Assembly (NCBI GenBank): GCA_023432855.1
Contig: JAEZEZ010000102.1
Location: 1 to 21,558 of the forward strand
DNA length: 21,558 bases
Reading direction: 5' to 3'
Source: Pseudomonadota bacterium
GTDB taxonomy: Bacteria; Pseudomonadota; Alphaproteobacteria; Caulobacterales; Caulobacteraceae
The position numbers and the translations under genes are program-made. This document shows positions 1-10,992 of this stretch, one piece after another. The stretch's first letter is position 1. Each line of letters starts with the position of its first letter. Under the pieces are notes generated by a model that was not told where the DNA came from, did not search any database, and worked only from the letters and a program-made list of their open reading frames with translations.

Positions 1-89
1 GGGGGCGCCGGCGGCGTCTGGGCTAAGGCGGGGGCGGCCGTCGCGGCCAGCGTCAGGGCCAGAACGGCGGCGAGGGAAGACGAACGCAT
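1..89 (-). CDS. Partial secreted protein, N-terminal signal peptide only
   Basis: Reading the minus strand from an ATG at 89-87 gives about 29 residues that run off the left edge. They form a classic Sec signal peptide: a short polar start with one Arg (MRSSS), an Ala/Leu hydrophobic core, and an Ala-Leu-Ala cleavage site followed by Gln and a Pro-rich start of the mature protein (QTPPAP). Only the export signal is visible, so the function of the mature protein cannot be judged. It is transcribed in the same direction as the S9 peptidase at 206-2257, which ends about 115 bp upstream of it, and could be downstream of that gene in one transcript. Confidence rests on the signal-peptide pattern alone. 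Confidence 0.6.
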   Translation of the reverse strand, partial: MRSSSLAAVLALTLAATAAPALAQTPPAP

Positions 90-205
90 GGGCGATCCTC
101 GGATGGCGCGGCCGCGACGGGCGGCCGGCGAGATGGCCGCACGCCTATCACCCGTCCGCCGCCCCGCCTAGCCGCCCCGCTTCCGAGGCGTCCGGATCAC
201 GCCGG

Positions 206-2257
206 TCAGGGCGCTTCGGCCGTCCAGCGCGCGGTCCAGTCGAGGATTTCCTTCTGCCAGTCGACCCAGTTGCGCGGCTTCAGCACCCAGTGGTTCTCGT
301 CCGGCACATGGACGAAGCGGCTGGGGATTCCCTCGCGTTGCAGGGCCGAGAAGGTCGCCAGCCCCTGTTCCATCGGCACGCGGAAATCGCGCGAGCCGTG
401 CAGCACCAGCATCGGCTTGGTCCAGTCGCCGACGAAGTCGCCGGGGCTGAAGGCGCGATACAGGTCCATCCGCTCCCACGACGGCCCGCCGAACTCCCAG
501 ATGAAATTGCCCAGATCCATGGCGTTCATCAGCTGGGGCACGTCGAACACCCCGGCATGGTTGACCAGACAGCGCCACGGCCCGTTCCACTTCCCGGCGA
601 TCAGATTGACCATGTAGCCGCCGTAGGAGGCGCCGAGCGCGCAGGCCTTCTCGCCGTCGAGGAAGGCGTAGCGGTCGAGCGCCGCCGCCCAGCCCTTCTT
701 CAGATCCTCGAGCGGCCGGTCGCCCCAATGCCCGCTGATGGAGTCGGTGAAGGCCTGGCCGTAGCCGGTCGATCCGTGGAAATCGATCATCACTACGGCA
801 TAGCCGAGGCCCGCGTAGGACTGCGGGTTCCAGCGGTAGTGGAACATGTTGCCGAAGCTGCCCTGCGGCCCGCCGTGAATCAGGAACGCCACCGGGTACT
901 TGCGGCCCTCGACGTAGCCCGTCGGCTTGATGACGTAGCCGTGGACGGTCTCGCCGTTCCAGCCCGGGAAGCTGAACTGCTCGTATTCGCCCCAGTCGAT
1001 CTCGGCGACCGCCCCGGCATTGACGTTGGTCAACTGGACCGGGGCCATGCGGTCGCGCGTGCCGACGCGGAAGATCTGGGCCGGGGAGTCGAGGTCGTCC
1101 TGGGCGTAGACGATGCTGCGCTGGGCGACGTCGAAGCCGCCGACGTGGCCTGGGCCGGTGACCGGGTTCACACGGCCCGACGCGACCTCGATGGCGAAGA
1201 TCCGCGTCTGACCGACGTCCTGGGCCGAGGTGTAGATGGTGCGGCCGTCGCTCGACCACTGAATGGTGTCGGCCGAGCGGTCCCAGTCCGAGGCCAGTTC
1301 GCGTTCGGCCCCGGTAGCCACGTCGCGCAGCACGATCTGCCAGCGGTCGGCCTCGAAGCCTGGCCGCTTCATGCGGCGGTAAGCGAGCGTCTTGCCGTCG
1401 GGCGAGAAGACCGCGCCGGTGTCCCAGGCTTCGTTGGCGTCGGTCAGGTTGCGGGGCGCCGCAGACCCGTCGGCGGGAACCTGAAACAGATCGAAGTTGG
1501 TGGACCAGGGTTCCGTGCGGCCGGCTTCGCGCGCGGCGAAGACGATGGCGCGGCCGTCCGGGGTGAAGGTGAACTCGCTGTCGTCGCCGAACGGCCGCGA
1601 GGGCGTGTCGCCGTCGAAGCCCCGCATCAGGAACACGGGGTCGCCGGCGCGGCCATCCTCGGCGATCGGCAGGGCGAACAGGTGGTTGCGCGTGCCGTCG
1701 GTCCACACGTCCCAGTGCCGGACGAACACCTTGTCGTAGAGGACGCCGGTGCGCTTCTCGTCGCTCTTGTCCAGACGCTCGCTGGTGCAGGCCAGGGTCT
1801 CGCAATCGGGCATGACGGCGAGCGACACGGCGAGGCTGCGCCCGTCGGGCGAAACCGCAAAGGCGCCGACGTCGAGCGGCAGGCTCGTCACCTGTGCGGC
1901 CTCGCCGCCGGCAGGAGCGATGCGCCACACCTGGCCGCCCTTCATGAAGTAGACGAACCGGCCGTCGCTGGACCAGCGGGCGGTGTTGCCGCCGTCGACC
2001 AGGCGGCGCGGGGCTGCGCCGCGGGCGTTGAGGTCAATGATCCACAGGGAACTCATGCCCCGGTTGGCGTCGTAGTCCGTCTGCCGGAACTGGTAGGTGG
2101 CCCAACGTCCGTCGGGCGAAACCTGCGGATCCGACACGCGCTCGAAGGTGACGATGTCGCGCGCGGTGAACGGGCGGGCGTCGGCCGCGCCCGCGGCGAA
2201 CATCAGGGCCGGGGCGGCGACAGCGGCGAGGGCCAGGCGGCGGAGGGACAGGATCAT
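206..2257 (-). CDS. Secreted S9-family (prolyl oligopeptidase type) serine peptidase
   Basis: The 683-residue protein begins with a Sec signal peptide (about residues 1-27, ending AGAADA). A beta-propeller region follows with repeated WD40/PD40-like blades (SPDGR, SSDGR and TPDGR motifs, about residues 45-400), then a C-terminal alpha/beta-hydrolase domain. The catalytic triad is visible: Ser544 in GASYGGYM, Asp624 in HGSRDFRVP and His656 in DENHWV. This is the dipeptidyl/acylaminoacyl-peptidase branch of family S9, which cleaves short peptides; an export signal implies action in the periplasm on scavenged peptides. The ATG at 2257 has a GGAG about 8 nt upstream and starts directly with the signal peptide, so this start is preferred. 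It is divergent from the aromatic-CoA operon. The exact substrate is not predictable. Confidence 0.92.
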   Translation of the reverse strand: MILSLRRLALAAVAAPALMFAAGAADARPFTARDIVTFERVSDPQVSPDGRWATYQFRQTDYDANRGMSSLWIIDLNARGAAPRRLVDGGNTARWSSDGRFVYFMKGGQVWRIAPAGGEAAQVTSLPLDVGAFAVSPDGRSLAVSLAVMPDCETLACTSERLDKSDEKRTGVLYDKVFVRHWDVWTDGTRNHLFALPIAEDGRAGDPVFLMRGFDGDTPSRPFGDDSEFTFTPDGRAIVFAAREAGRTEPWSTNFDLFQVPADGSAAPRNLTDANEAWDTGAVFSPDGKTLAYRRMKRPGFEADRWQIVLRDVATGAERELASDWDRSADTIQWSSDGRTIYTSAQDVGQTRIFAIEVASGRVNPVTGPGHVGGFDVAQRSIVYAQDDLDSPAQIFRVGTRDRMAPVQLTNVNAGAVAEIDWGEYEQFSFPGWNGETVHGYVIKPTGYVEGRKYPVAFLIHGGPQGSFGNMFHYRWNPQSYAGLGYAVVMIDFHGSTGYGQAFTDSISGHWGDRPLEDLKKGWAAALDRYAFLDGEKACALGASYGGYMVNLIAGKWNGPWRCLVNHAGVFDVPQLMNAMDLGNFIWEFGGPSWERMDLYRAFSPGDFVGDWTKPMLVLHGSRDFRVPMEQGLATFSALQREGIPSRFVHVPDENHWVLKPRNWVDWQKEILDWTARWTAEAP

Positions 2258-2337
2258 CGAGGGCTCCGGGAATTTCGGTCGCGGTTCCGTAGCATGGCCG
2301 TTGAATGCGGGACAAACGCCGCGCCCGTGCGGCAGGG

Positions 2338-2367
2338 GTGACGAAGGGCGCCGTTTGCCCCTAGAAC
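2338..2367 (+). promoter_or_regulatory. Candidate housekeeping-sigma promoter of the aromatic-CoA operon
   Basis: GTGACG at 2338-2343 resembles the Caulobacter sigma-73 -35 element (TTGACG). CCTAGAAC at 2360-2367 matches seven of eight positions of the published -10 consensus GCTANAWC, with about 16 nt between the elements. Transcription would start near 2370-2375, giving a short leader that contains the AGGGAGG ribosome-binding site at 2377-2383, 6 nt before the ATG at 2390. This is a pattern match only; the site lies in the divergent region shared with the S9 peptidase gene. Confidence 0.4.
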
Positions 2368-2389
2368 ACCGCTCTCAGGGAGGCGCCGG

Positions 2390-4677
<2,288 letters not shown>

Positions 4678-4681
<4 letters not shown>

Positions 4682-5439
4682 GCAAGGATCTGGCGGGCAA
4701 GCACGCCCTTGTCACCGGCGGAGGGAGCGGCATTGGCGCCGCAACCGCCTGCCTGTTGTCGAACCACGGTTGCCAGGTGACGGTCGTCGGCCGCACCCTC
4801 TCCAAGCTGCAGGAGGCGCTGTTCGACGTCGAGGACGGCTTCACCGTCGCCGCCGACGTGACGGATGAGGACGAACTGGCGCGCGCCTTCTCCGCAGCCC
4901 GAGAGCGCTTCGGCAATGTCGACATCCTGATCAACAACGCCGGCGTCGCCCGCGGCGGCCCCTTCCTGCGGACGAGCGACGAGGACTGGCGCGAGATCCT
5001 GGAGATCAACCTGCTCGGCGCGGTTGCCTGCACCCGCCTGGCCCTGCCGGCGATGCTGGAGGCCGGGTGGGGCCGGGTGGTCAACGTCGCCTCGATCGCG
5101 GGGCTGCGGGGCTCGCCCTATACCGCCGCCTACACGGCGTCGAAGCACGCCATGGTCGGCATGACGCGCTCGCTGGCCCTGGAAACGGTGAAGAAGGGCG
5201 TCACCGTCAACGCCGTCTGTCCTGGCTACGTCGACACGCCGATGACCGATCAGACGGTCGAGAACATCCAGGCCAAGACCGGCCGCTCCGAGGAGGAAGC
5301 GCGCGCCGAGGTCGAAAAGCTGTCGCAGCAGGGCCGCCTGCTGTCGCCTGACGAGGTCGCCTCGGCCATCGCCTGGCTCTGCCTGCCGGCGCAGGGCGGC
5401 GTGAACGGCGCCGCCATACCCATCGGCGGAGAGGGCTGA
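4678..5439 (+). CDS. SDR-family NAD(P)-dependent oxidoreductase, 3-hydroxyacyl-CoA dehydrogenase-like
   Basis: This 253-residue protein is a classical short-chain dehydrogenase/reductase. It has the Rossmann motif TGGGSGIG (13-20), the NNAG motif (86-89), catalytic Ser139 and the Tyr152-x3-Lys156 pair in YTASK, followed by the PGYVDTPM motif that closes over the cofactor. The ATG at 4678 overlaps the preceding stop by ATGA and has TGGGAG upstream, so this start is preferred over the longer in-frame extension. Its place between the ring-attacking flavoenzyme and a crotonase suggests it oxidises or reduces a hydroxy/keto alicyclic or open-chain CoA ester downstream of ring reduction. That role is inferred; the sequence itself fixes only the family. 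Cofactor preference (NAD or NADP) was not determined. Confidence 0.88.
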
Positions 5440-5440
5440 G

Positions 5441-6249
5441 ATGGACGCGCGCGGCTACCGGGCCAGCCACTTCCTTTGGGACTTCGAGGACGGGGTGGGG
5501 ACCATCACCCTCAACCGGCCGGAGAAGAAGAACCCGCTCACTTTCGAGAGCTACGCCGAACTGCGCGACCTGTTCCGCAATCTCGTCTACGCCAGGGACT
5601 GCAAGGCCGTGGTGGTCACAGGCGCCGGCGGCAACTTCTCGTCCGGCGGCGACGTGTTCGAGATCATCGGGCCGCTCACCGAGATGCAGATGCCGGCGCT
5701 GCTCGACTTCACGCGCATGACGGGCGATCTCGTGAAGGCCATGCGAGCCTGCCCCCAGCCGGTCATCGCCGCTGTGGACGGGATCTGCGCCGGCGCCGGC
5801 GCCATCATGGCCATGGCTTCGGACATCCGGCTGGGGACCAGTCGGACGAAGACCGGCTTCCTGTTCACCCGCGTGGGGCTGGCGGGCTGCGATATGGGCG
5901 CCTGCGCCATCCTTCCCCGCATCATCGGCCAGGGCAGGGCTTCCGAGTTGCTGTTCACGGGCCGCTTCATGAGCGCGGAGGAGGGGGAGCGCTGGGGCTT
6001 CTACAATCGCCTGGTCGAGCCGGAAGCTCTGAGAGGCGAGGCTCACGCCCTGGCCCTGTCGCTTGCGCGGGGGCCGACCTTCGCTCACGGGATGACCAAG
6101 ACCCAGCTCAACGCCGAGTGGGACATGGGCCTGAACGAAGCCATCGAAGCCGAAGCCCAGGCCCAGGCCATCTGCATGACCACCGGGGACTTCCGCCGCG
6201 CCTTCGAGGCCTTTGCCGCAAAGCGCGACCCCGTATTCGAGGGCGACTG

Positions 6250-6250
<1 letters not shown>
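5441..6250 (+). CDS. Atypical enoyl-CoA hydratase/isomerase (crotonase) family protein
   Basis: The 269-residue protein has the crotonase fold signatures: an oxyanion-hole segment NFSSGGDV (65-72), the second oxyanion segment GICAGAGAIMAMASDIRL (114-131) and SELLFTG (168-174). Glu169 aligns with the second catalytic Glu (Glu164) of rat mitochondrial enoyl-CoA hydratase. The position of the first catalytic Glu (Glu144) appears to be Phe142, and the following loop reads GLAGCDMGA with Asp151. Simple syn-hydration is therefore not assured. Crotonases with altered acid/base residues include ring-opening hydrolases acting on 2-ketocyclohexanecarboxyl-CoA, and a similar step would be needed after ring reduction here; this assignment is inferred. 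It starts 1 bp after the SDR stop and its stop shares a base with the next start (TGATG). Confidence 0.87.
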
Positions 6251-7427
<1,177 letters not shown>

Positions 7428-7431
<4 letters not shown>

Positions 7432-9032
7432 CCGCCCACCTCGACACCTTCGTGCGCGACAATCTCCCGCCGCCCGACCTGCTGCCCGAGTTCCGCTTCG
7501 ACCTGCCGGAGCTGAACTATCCGGAACGGCTGAACGTGGCGCAGATGCTCGACCGGGTCGTCGACTCTGGCCTGGGCGACAAGCCGGCCGTGGTCTGGGA
7601 AGGCGGGCAGTGGACCTATCGCGAGCTGGCGGAGCGCGCCGACCGCATCGCCGCGGTCCTGGCCGGGGAAATGGGGCTGGTCCCGGGCAACCGTGTCCTG
7701 CTGCACGGGCCGAACCGGCCGATGACCATCGCCGCCTGGTTCGCCATCGCCAGGGCCGGCGGCGTGATCGTTGCGACCATGCCGATGCTGCGCCCGGCCG
7801 AACTCGCGGTCGTGATCGAGAAGGCCCGGATCACGCACGCGCTATGCGACCACAGCCTTCTCGAGGCGGTAGAGGCCGCGCGCTCTGCGTCTCCCGTCCT
7901 CACCCGGGTGAGTTCCTGGGGCCCCGGCGGCGATCTCGAGCAGAAGATGGCCGCGACCGCCGCGCCTTTCACCGGTGTCGACACCGCCGCCGACGACCCC
8001 GTGCTCATCGCCTTCACCTCGGGCACCACCGGCAAGCCCAAGGGCTGCGTCCACCTCCACCGCGACGTCTTCGCCATGGCGGACACCTTCTCGCGCCACG
8101 TGCTCAGGCCCGAGCCGGACGAGGTGTTCGCCGGCACCCCGCCCTACGCCTTCACCTTCGGCCTGGGCGGCCTGGTGATCTTCCCGATCGCGGCGGGCGC
8201 GACCATCGCCTGTCTCGAGCGGCCGGGCTTCGACGCGCTGTGCGAGGCGGTCGAGCGGCACGGGGTCACCACCCTGTTCACCGCGCCGACCGGCTATCGG
8301 GCCATGCTCCGGCAGTGCGAGCCGTCACAGCTGAAGAGCCTGAGGAAGTGCGTCTCGGCGGGCGAGACCCTGCCCGCCGCCACCTCCGACGAGTGGTTCG
8401 AGCGCACGGGGATCCGCATCATCGACGGCATCGGCTCCACCGAGATGATCCACATCTTCATCTCCGCCTCCGGCGACGACATCCGGCCGGGCTCCACCGG
8501 GAAGCCTGTGCCCGGCTATCGCGCCCAGATCATCGACGAGGAAGGCCGTCCCCTGCCGCGCGGAGAAACGGGCCGGCTGGCGGTGAAAGGGCCCACCGGC
8601 TGCCGCTACCTCGCCGACGAGCGCCAGCTCGCCTACGTCCAGAATGGCTGGAACGTCACCGGCGACGTCTATCGCGTCGACGAGGACGGCTACTTCTGGT
8701 TCGTCGCCCGCAACGACGACATGATCGTCTCCTCCGGCTACAACATCGGCGCGCCCGAGGTTGAGGCCGCGCTGCTGAAACATCCCGCGGTGTCCGAGTG
8801 CGCGGTGGTCGGCGTCCCCGATCCCGAGCGAGGACAGATCGTGAAGGCGTTCGTCGTCCTCAATGAGCCGGGTCAGGCGGGCGACGACATGGCCATGGCG
8901 CTACAGGGCTTCGTCAAGGAAACCATCGCCCCGTACAAGTATCCGCGCGCCGTAGAATTCCGCACCGGGCTGCCCAAGACCCAGACCGGCAAGCTGCAGC
9001 GTTTCCGCCTGCGCCAGGAGGAGACGGCTTGA
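7428..9032 (+). CDS. Benzoate/2-aminobenzoate-CoA ligase family enzyme
   Basis: The 534-residue protein is an ANL-superfamily adenylate-forming acyl/aryl-CoA ligase. It carries the P-loop-like motif TSGTTGKPKG (197-206), the adenylate-binding GIGSTEM, the hinge-region GWNVTGDVYRVDEDGYFWFVARNDDMI, and the C-terminal catalytic Lys522 in KTQTGKLQRF. The PYAFTFGLGG stretch and overall length fit the benzoate-CoA ligase subfamily, to which the 2-aminobenzoate-CoA ligase of Azoarcus evansii also belongs. It would activate the aromatic acid with ATP and CoA and so perform the first committed step of the pathway, although its gene is fifth in the operon. The ATG overlaps the dehydrogenase stop (ATGA) and has CGGAGG about 7 nt upstream. 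The aromatic acid used (anthranilate, benzoate or salicylate) cannot be read from sequence alone. Confidence 0.9.
9016..9021 (+). promoter_or_regulatory. Ribosome-binding site supporting the TTG start at 9029
   Basis: A perfect AGGAGG lies 7 nt before the TTG at 9029, inside the last codons of the CoA-ligase gene. There is no ATG or GTG at this spacing, so this site argues for a genuine TTG start and coupled translation across the TTGA overlap. Confidence 0.75.
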
Positions 9033-9445
9033 AGAGTTTCGACCGCGCGCTGAAGGTGAAGTTCGGCTGGTGCGACCCGGCCGGCATCATGTTCTTCCCG
9101 CGCTACTTCGAGCTGGCCAACGACACCCTGGAGGCCTGGTTCTCCGGACCTCTGGGCATCTCGTTCCGGGTGCTGCACGAGGACATGAAGCTGTCGGTCC
9201 CGACCCGACGGTTCGAGGCGGACTTCCTCGCCCCTTCGCGTCTGGACGACTGGCTCGACATCGACCTGCGGGTGGAGAAGCTCGGCAACACCTCGTGTAC
9301 GGTGCTTCACGCCGTCACCTGCGACGGACAGGCGCGCTTCCTCGGCCGCCAGACCATCGTCCTGATCAGCGGCGCGACCTTCGCCACCGTCCCCTGGCCC
9401 GACGATCTTCGCCGCAAGATCGAACCCTTCGTGGAGAGCCGCTGA
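9029..9445 (+). CDS. Hotdog-fold acyl-CoA thioesterase, 4-hydroxybenzoyl-CoA thioesterase type
   Basis: This 138-residue single hotdog-domain protein contains FGWCDPAGIMFFPRYFELAN near its N terminus. The Asp16-Pro-Ala-Gly block corresponds to the active-site motif of the Pseudomonas 4-hydroxybenzoyl-CoA thioesterase (Asp17). The family hydrolyses aryl- or acyl-CoA esters to free acid and CoA. In a CoA-dependent aromatic pathway it could release CoA from dead-end or stalled intermediates, or hydrolyse a late product; both roles are inferred. Translation starts at TTG, overlapping the ligase stop by four bases, supported by a perfect AGGAGG 7 nt upstream and by the following reading frame matching the family start. 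The stop overlaps the next ATG by one base. Confidence 0.88.
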   Translation: MKSFDRALKVKFGWCDPAGIMFFPRYFELANDTLEAWFSGPLGISFRVLHEDMKLSVPTRRFEADFLAPSRLDDWLDIDLRVEKLGNTSCTVLHAVTCDGQARFLGRQTIVLISGATFATVPWPDDLRRKIEPFVESR

Positions 9446-9837
9446 TGCGCACCCTGCTGCCGGAAGGCTGGCCCCGCCCGAAGGGCTACGCCAACGGGAT
9501 CGAGGCTTCGGGGCGGATGATCTTCGTCGCGGGCATGATCGGCTGGGACGAAACGGGCGCCTTTCCGGACAAGGACTTCGCCGGCCAGGTCCGCCGCACC
9601 CTCCAGAACACCCTGGCGGTCCTGAAGGAGGGCGGAGCCGGCCCAGAGCATATCGCCCGCCAGACCTGGTACATCACCAGCAAGGCCGACTACCTGGCCT
9701 GCGTCCGGGACCTTGGCGCCATCTGGCGCGAGGTGATCGGGCCGCACTACCCGGCCATGGCGGTCGTCGAGGTGACGGCGCTGATGGAGGATGAGGCGAA
9801 GGTGGAGATCGAGACCACGGCGGTGGTCCCGGCCTGA
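9445..9837 (+). CDS. RidA/YjgF-family protein lacking the canonical Arg105, possible enamine-CoA deaminase
   Basis: The 130-residue protein has normal length for the RidA (YjgF/YER057c/UK114) family and the typical features: an N-terminal KGYANG region, the strand with FVAGMIGWDE, a helix QVRRTLQNTLAVLKEGGA, and the C-terminal VEIETTAVV strand. In canonical RidA, Arg105 binds the carboxylate of 2-aminoacrylate-type enamines. Here the matching segment reads HYPAMAVVEV, with Met exactly at residue 105, whereas the Glu in VEIE is retained (Glu121). Loss of Arg105 fits a different substrate without a free carboxylate. As the last gene of an operon predicted to form a 2-amino-cyclohexene carboxyl-CoA enamine, hydrolytic deamination of that CoA ester is an attractive role, but this is inference. 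The start shares a base with the thioesterase stop. Confidence 0.88.
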   Translation: MRTLLPEGWPRPKGYANGIEASGRMIFVAGMIGWDETGAFPDKDFAGQVRRTLQNTLAVLKEGGAGPEHIARQTWYITSKADYLACVRDLGAIWREVIGPHYPAMAVVEVTALMEDEAKVEIETTAVVPA

Positions 9838-9840
9838 GCC

Positions 9841-10095
9841 TCAGTCCTTGGGCAGGAAGGGCGAGAAGGTGATGACCGTGAAGGTGTCGCGGATGTGCGG
9901 CCGGGTCTGCACCTTCTTGGTGACGAAGGTCCCGATGTCCTCATCCTTGCCGAGATGGAACTTGGCCAGCAGGTCGTACTGGCCCGAGGTCGAATAGACC
10001 TCCGAAACGTTCTCGACATTGTCGACGATGTCGGCGGCCACGTCGTTGGCGTGCCCCAGCTCGCATTTGATGAAGACGAAGATGGCGGTCATCAT
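9841..10095 (-). CDS. Stand-alone Lrp/AsnC ligand-binding (RAM) domain protein
   Basis: The 84-residue protein matches only the C-terminal effector-binding RAM domain of Lrp/AsnC regulators. It starts MMTAIFVFIKCELG, continues with VAADIVDNVENVSEVYSTSGQYDLLAKF and ends with RDTFTVITFSPF. There is no helix-turn-helix, and none is encoded upstream in frame, so it cannot bind DNA by itself in the usual way. Known stand-alone RAM proteins form oligomers that bind small ligands such as amino acids or may co-assemble with full-length Lrp proteins. The first ATG at 10095 is preferred because GGAGGG lies about 9 nt upstream. It converges on the aromatic-CoA operon with only 3 bp between stops and is divergent from the formamidase-like gene, suggesting a role in sensing pathway or amino-acid metabolites (inferred). 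Confidence 0.85.
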   Translation of the reverse strand: MMTAIFVFIKCELGHANDVAADIVDNVENVSEVYSTSGQYDLLAKFHLGKDEDIGTFVTKKVQTRPHIRDTFTVITFSPFLPKD

Positions 10096-10145
10096 CGCGG
10101 GGGTCCCTCCGGCGGCGTTCGCCGCTTCCCTAGCACGCCGACCGC

Positions 10146-10985
10146 ATGAACCAAGCCCCGATGCCCGCTCCGCTCGATCCTGACATCGACTACGTCCGAG
10201 AGTACGACAACCGAAGCCGCGTGCCAGAGCATCCCCGGCTGTTCGAAGCCTGGGCGCGGGACAGCGCCCGCTGGCGTGAGGAGCGGCCGCCGCACGTCCT
10301 CGACTATGGCGAGGGCGAGCGCCAGCGCATCGATGTTTTCGAAGGCGAGGACGGCCCCTGCGTGCTGTTCATTCACGGCGGCTACTGGCAGGCGATGGAC
10401 CGCTCGTCTTCCAGCATCTGCGCCCGCGGCCTGAACCTGCGCGGGATCACCGTCGGCGTCGCCGGCTACGACCTGTGCCCGAACGTCGCCATCGGCGACA
10501 TCGTCGGACAGATGCGGGCGGCGACCATCGCCCTGTGGCGCCACACCGGGCGGCCCGTGATCGCCGCGGGCCACTCCGCCGGAGGTCACCTGGCGGCCTG
10601 TCTGCTGGCCACCGACTGGACGCAGCAGGGCGCGCCGAAGCAGCGTGTGCCCGCCGCCTGCGCCATCTCAGGCCTGTTCGACCTGAGGCCCCTTATCGAG
10701 ACGCCGCTGAACGGCGCCCTGAGGCTCGACGAAGCCGAGGCCGTGCGGCAGTCGCCCCTCTTCTGGGCGCCGCCGGAAGGCCTGACGCTGGACGCGGTGG
10801 TCGGTGGCGGGGAAAGCGCCGAGTACCATCGCCAGAGCCGCGCGATCGTGGACGCCTGGGGCGCGGCGGGGGTGGCGACACGCTACGGGGAAGTCGAGGG
10901 AGCCAACCACTTCACCGTGCTGGCGCCGCTCGCTGACCCCGAGAGCGAAATGGTCGGCCTGCTGGTCGAACTGGCGCGGGCCTGA
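10146..10985 (+). CDS. Alpha/beta hydrolase, arylformamidase (N-formylkynurenine formamidase)-like
   Basis: The 279-residue protein has the HGGYWQ oxyanion motif and the nucleophile elbow GHSAGGHL (Ser144), both as in animal-type kynurenine formamidase (AFMID). The acid residue is probably in GGGESAEYHRQS and the catalytic His in GANHFTV near the C terminus. The family hydrolyses N-formylkynurenine to kynurenine and formate in tryptophan breakdown; related carbamate/formamide esterases share the motifs, so specificity is uncertain. No signal peptide is visible, so it is cytoplasmic. It lies beside an anthranilate-type CoA operon, and anthranilate is made from kynurenine by kynureninase, which gives a plausible link; tryptophan dioxygenase and kynureninase are not in this window. 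Its 50-bp divergent spacer with the RAM-domain gene contains a -10-like CCTAGCAC at 10129-10136. Confidence 0.82.
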   Translation: MNQAPMPAPLDPDIDYVREYDNRSRVPEHPRLFEAWARDSARWREERPPHVLDYGEGERQRIDVFEGEDGPCVLFIHGGYWQAMDRSSSSICARGLNLRGITVGVAGYDLCPNVAIGDIVGQMRAATIALWRHTGRPVIAAGHSAGGHLAACLLATDWTQQGAPKQRVPAACAISGLFDLRPLIETPLNGALRLDEAEAVRQSPLFWAPPEGLTLDAVVGGGESAEYHRQSRAIVDAWGAAGVATRYGEVEGANHFTVLAPLADPESEMVGLLVELARA

Positions 10986-10992
10986 CCGAAGC

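Noticed and set aside
290..2341. 683-codon plus-strand open frame opposite the S9 peptidase gene
   Set aside because: It mirrors the peptidase gene codon for codon in high-GC DNA, encodes Arg/Val/Gly/Ala-rich sequence without family motifs, and the opposite strand has a full catalytic triad and signal peptide.
2313..2357. CAAACG (2313-2318) and CGTTTG (2352-2357) as an operator pair before the operon
   Set aside because: Only six bases per arm with a 33-bp spacer and no extension of the symmetry; too weak to separate from chance.
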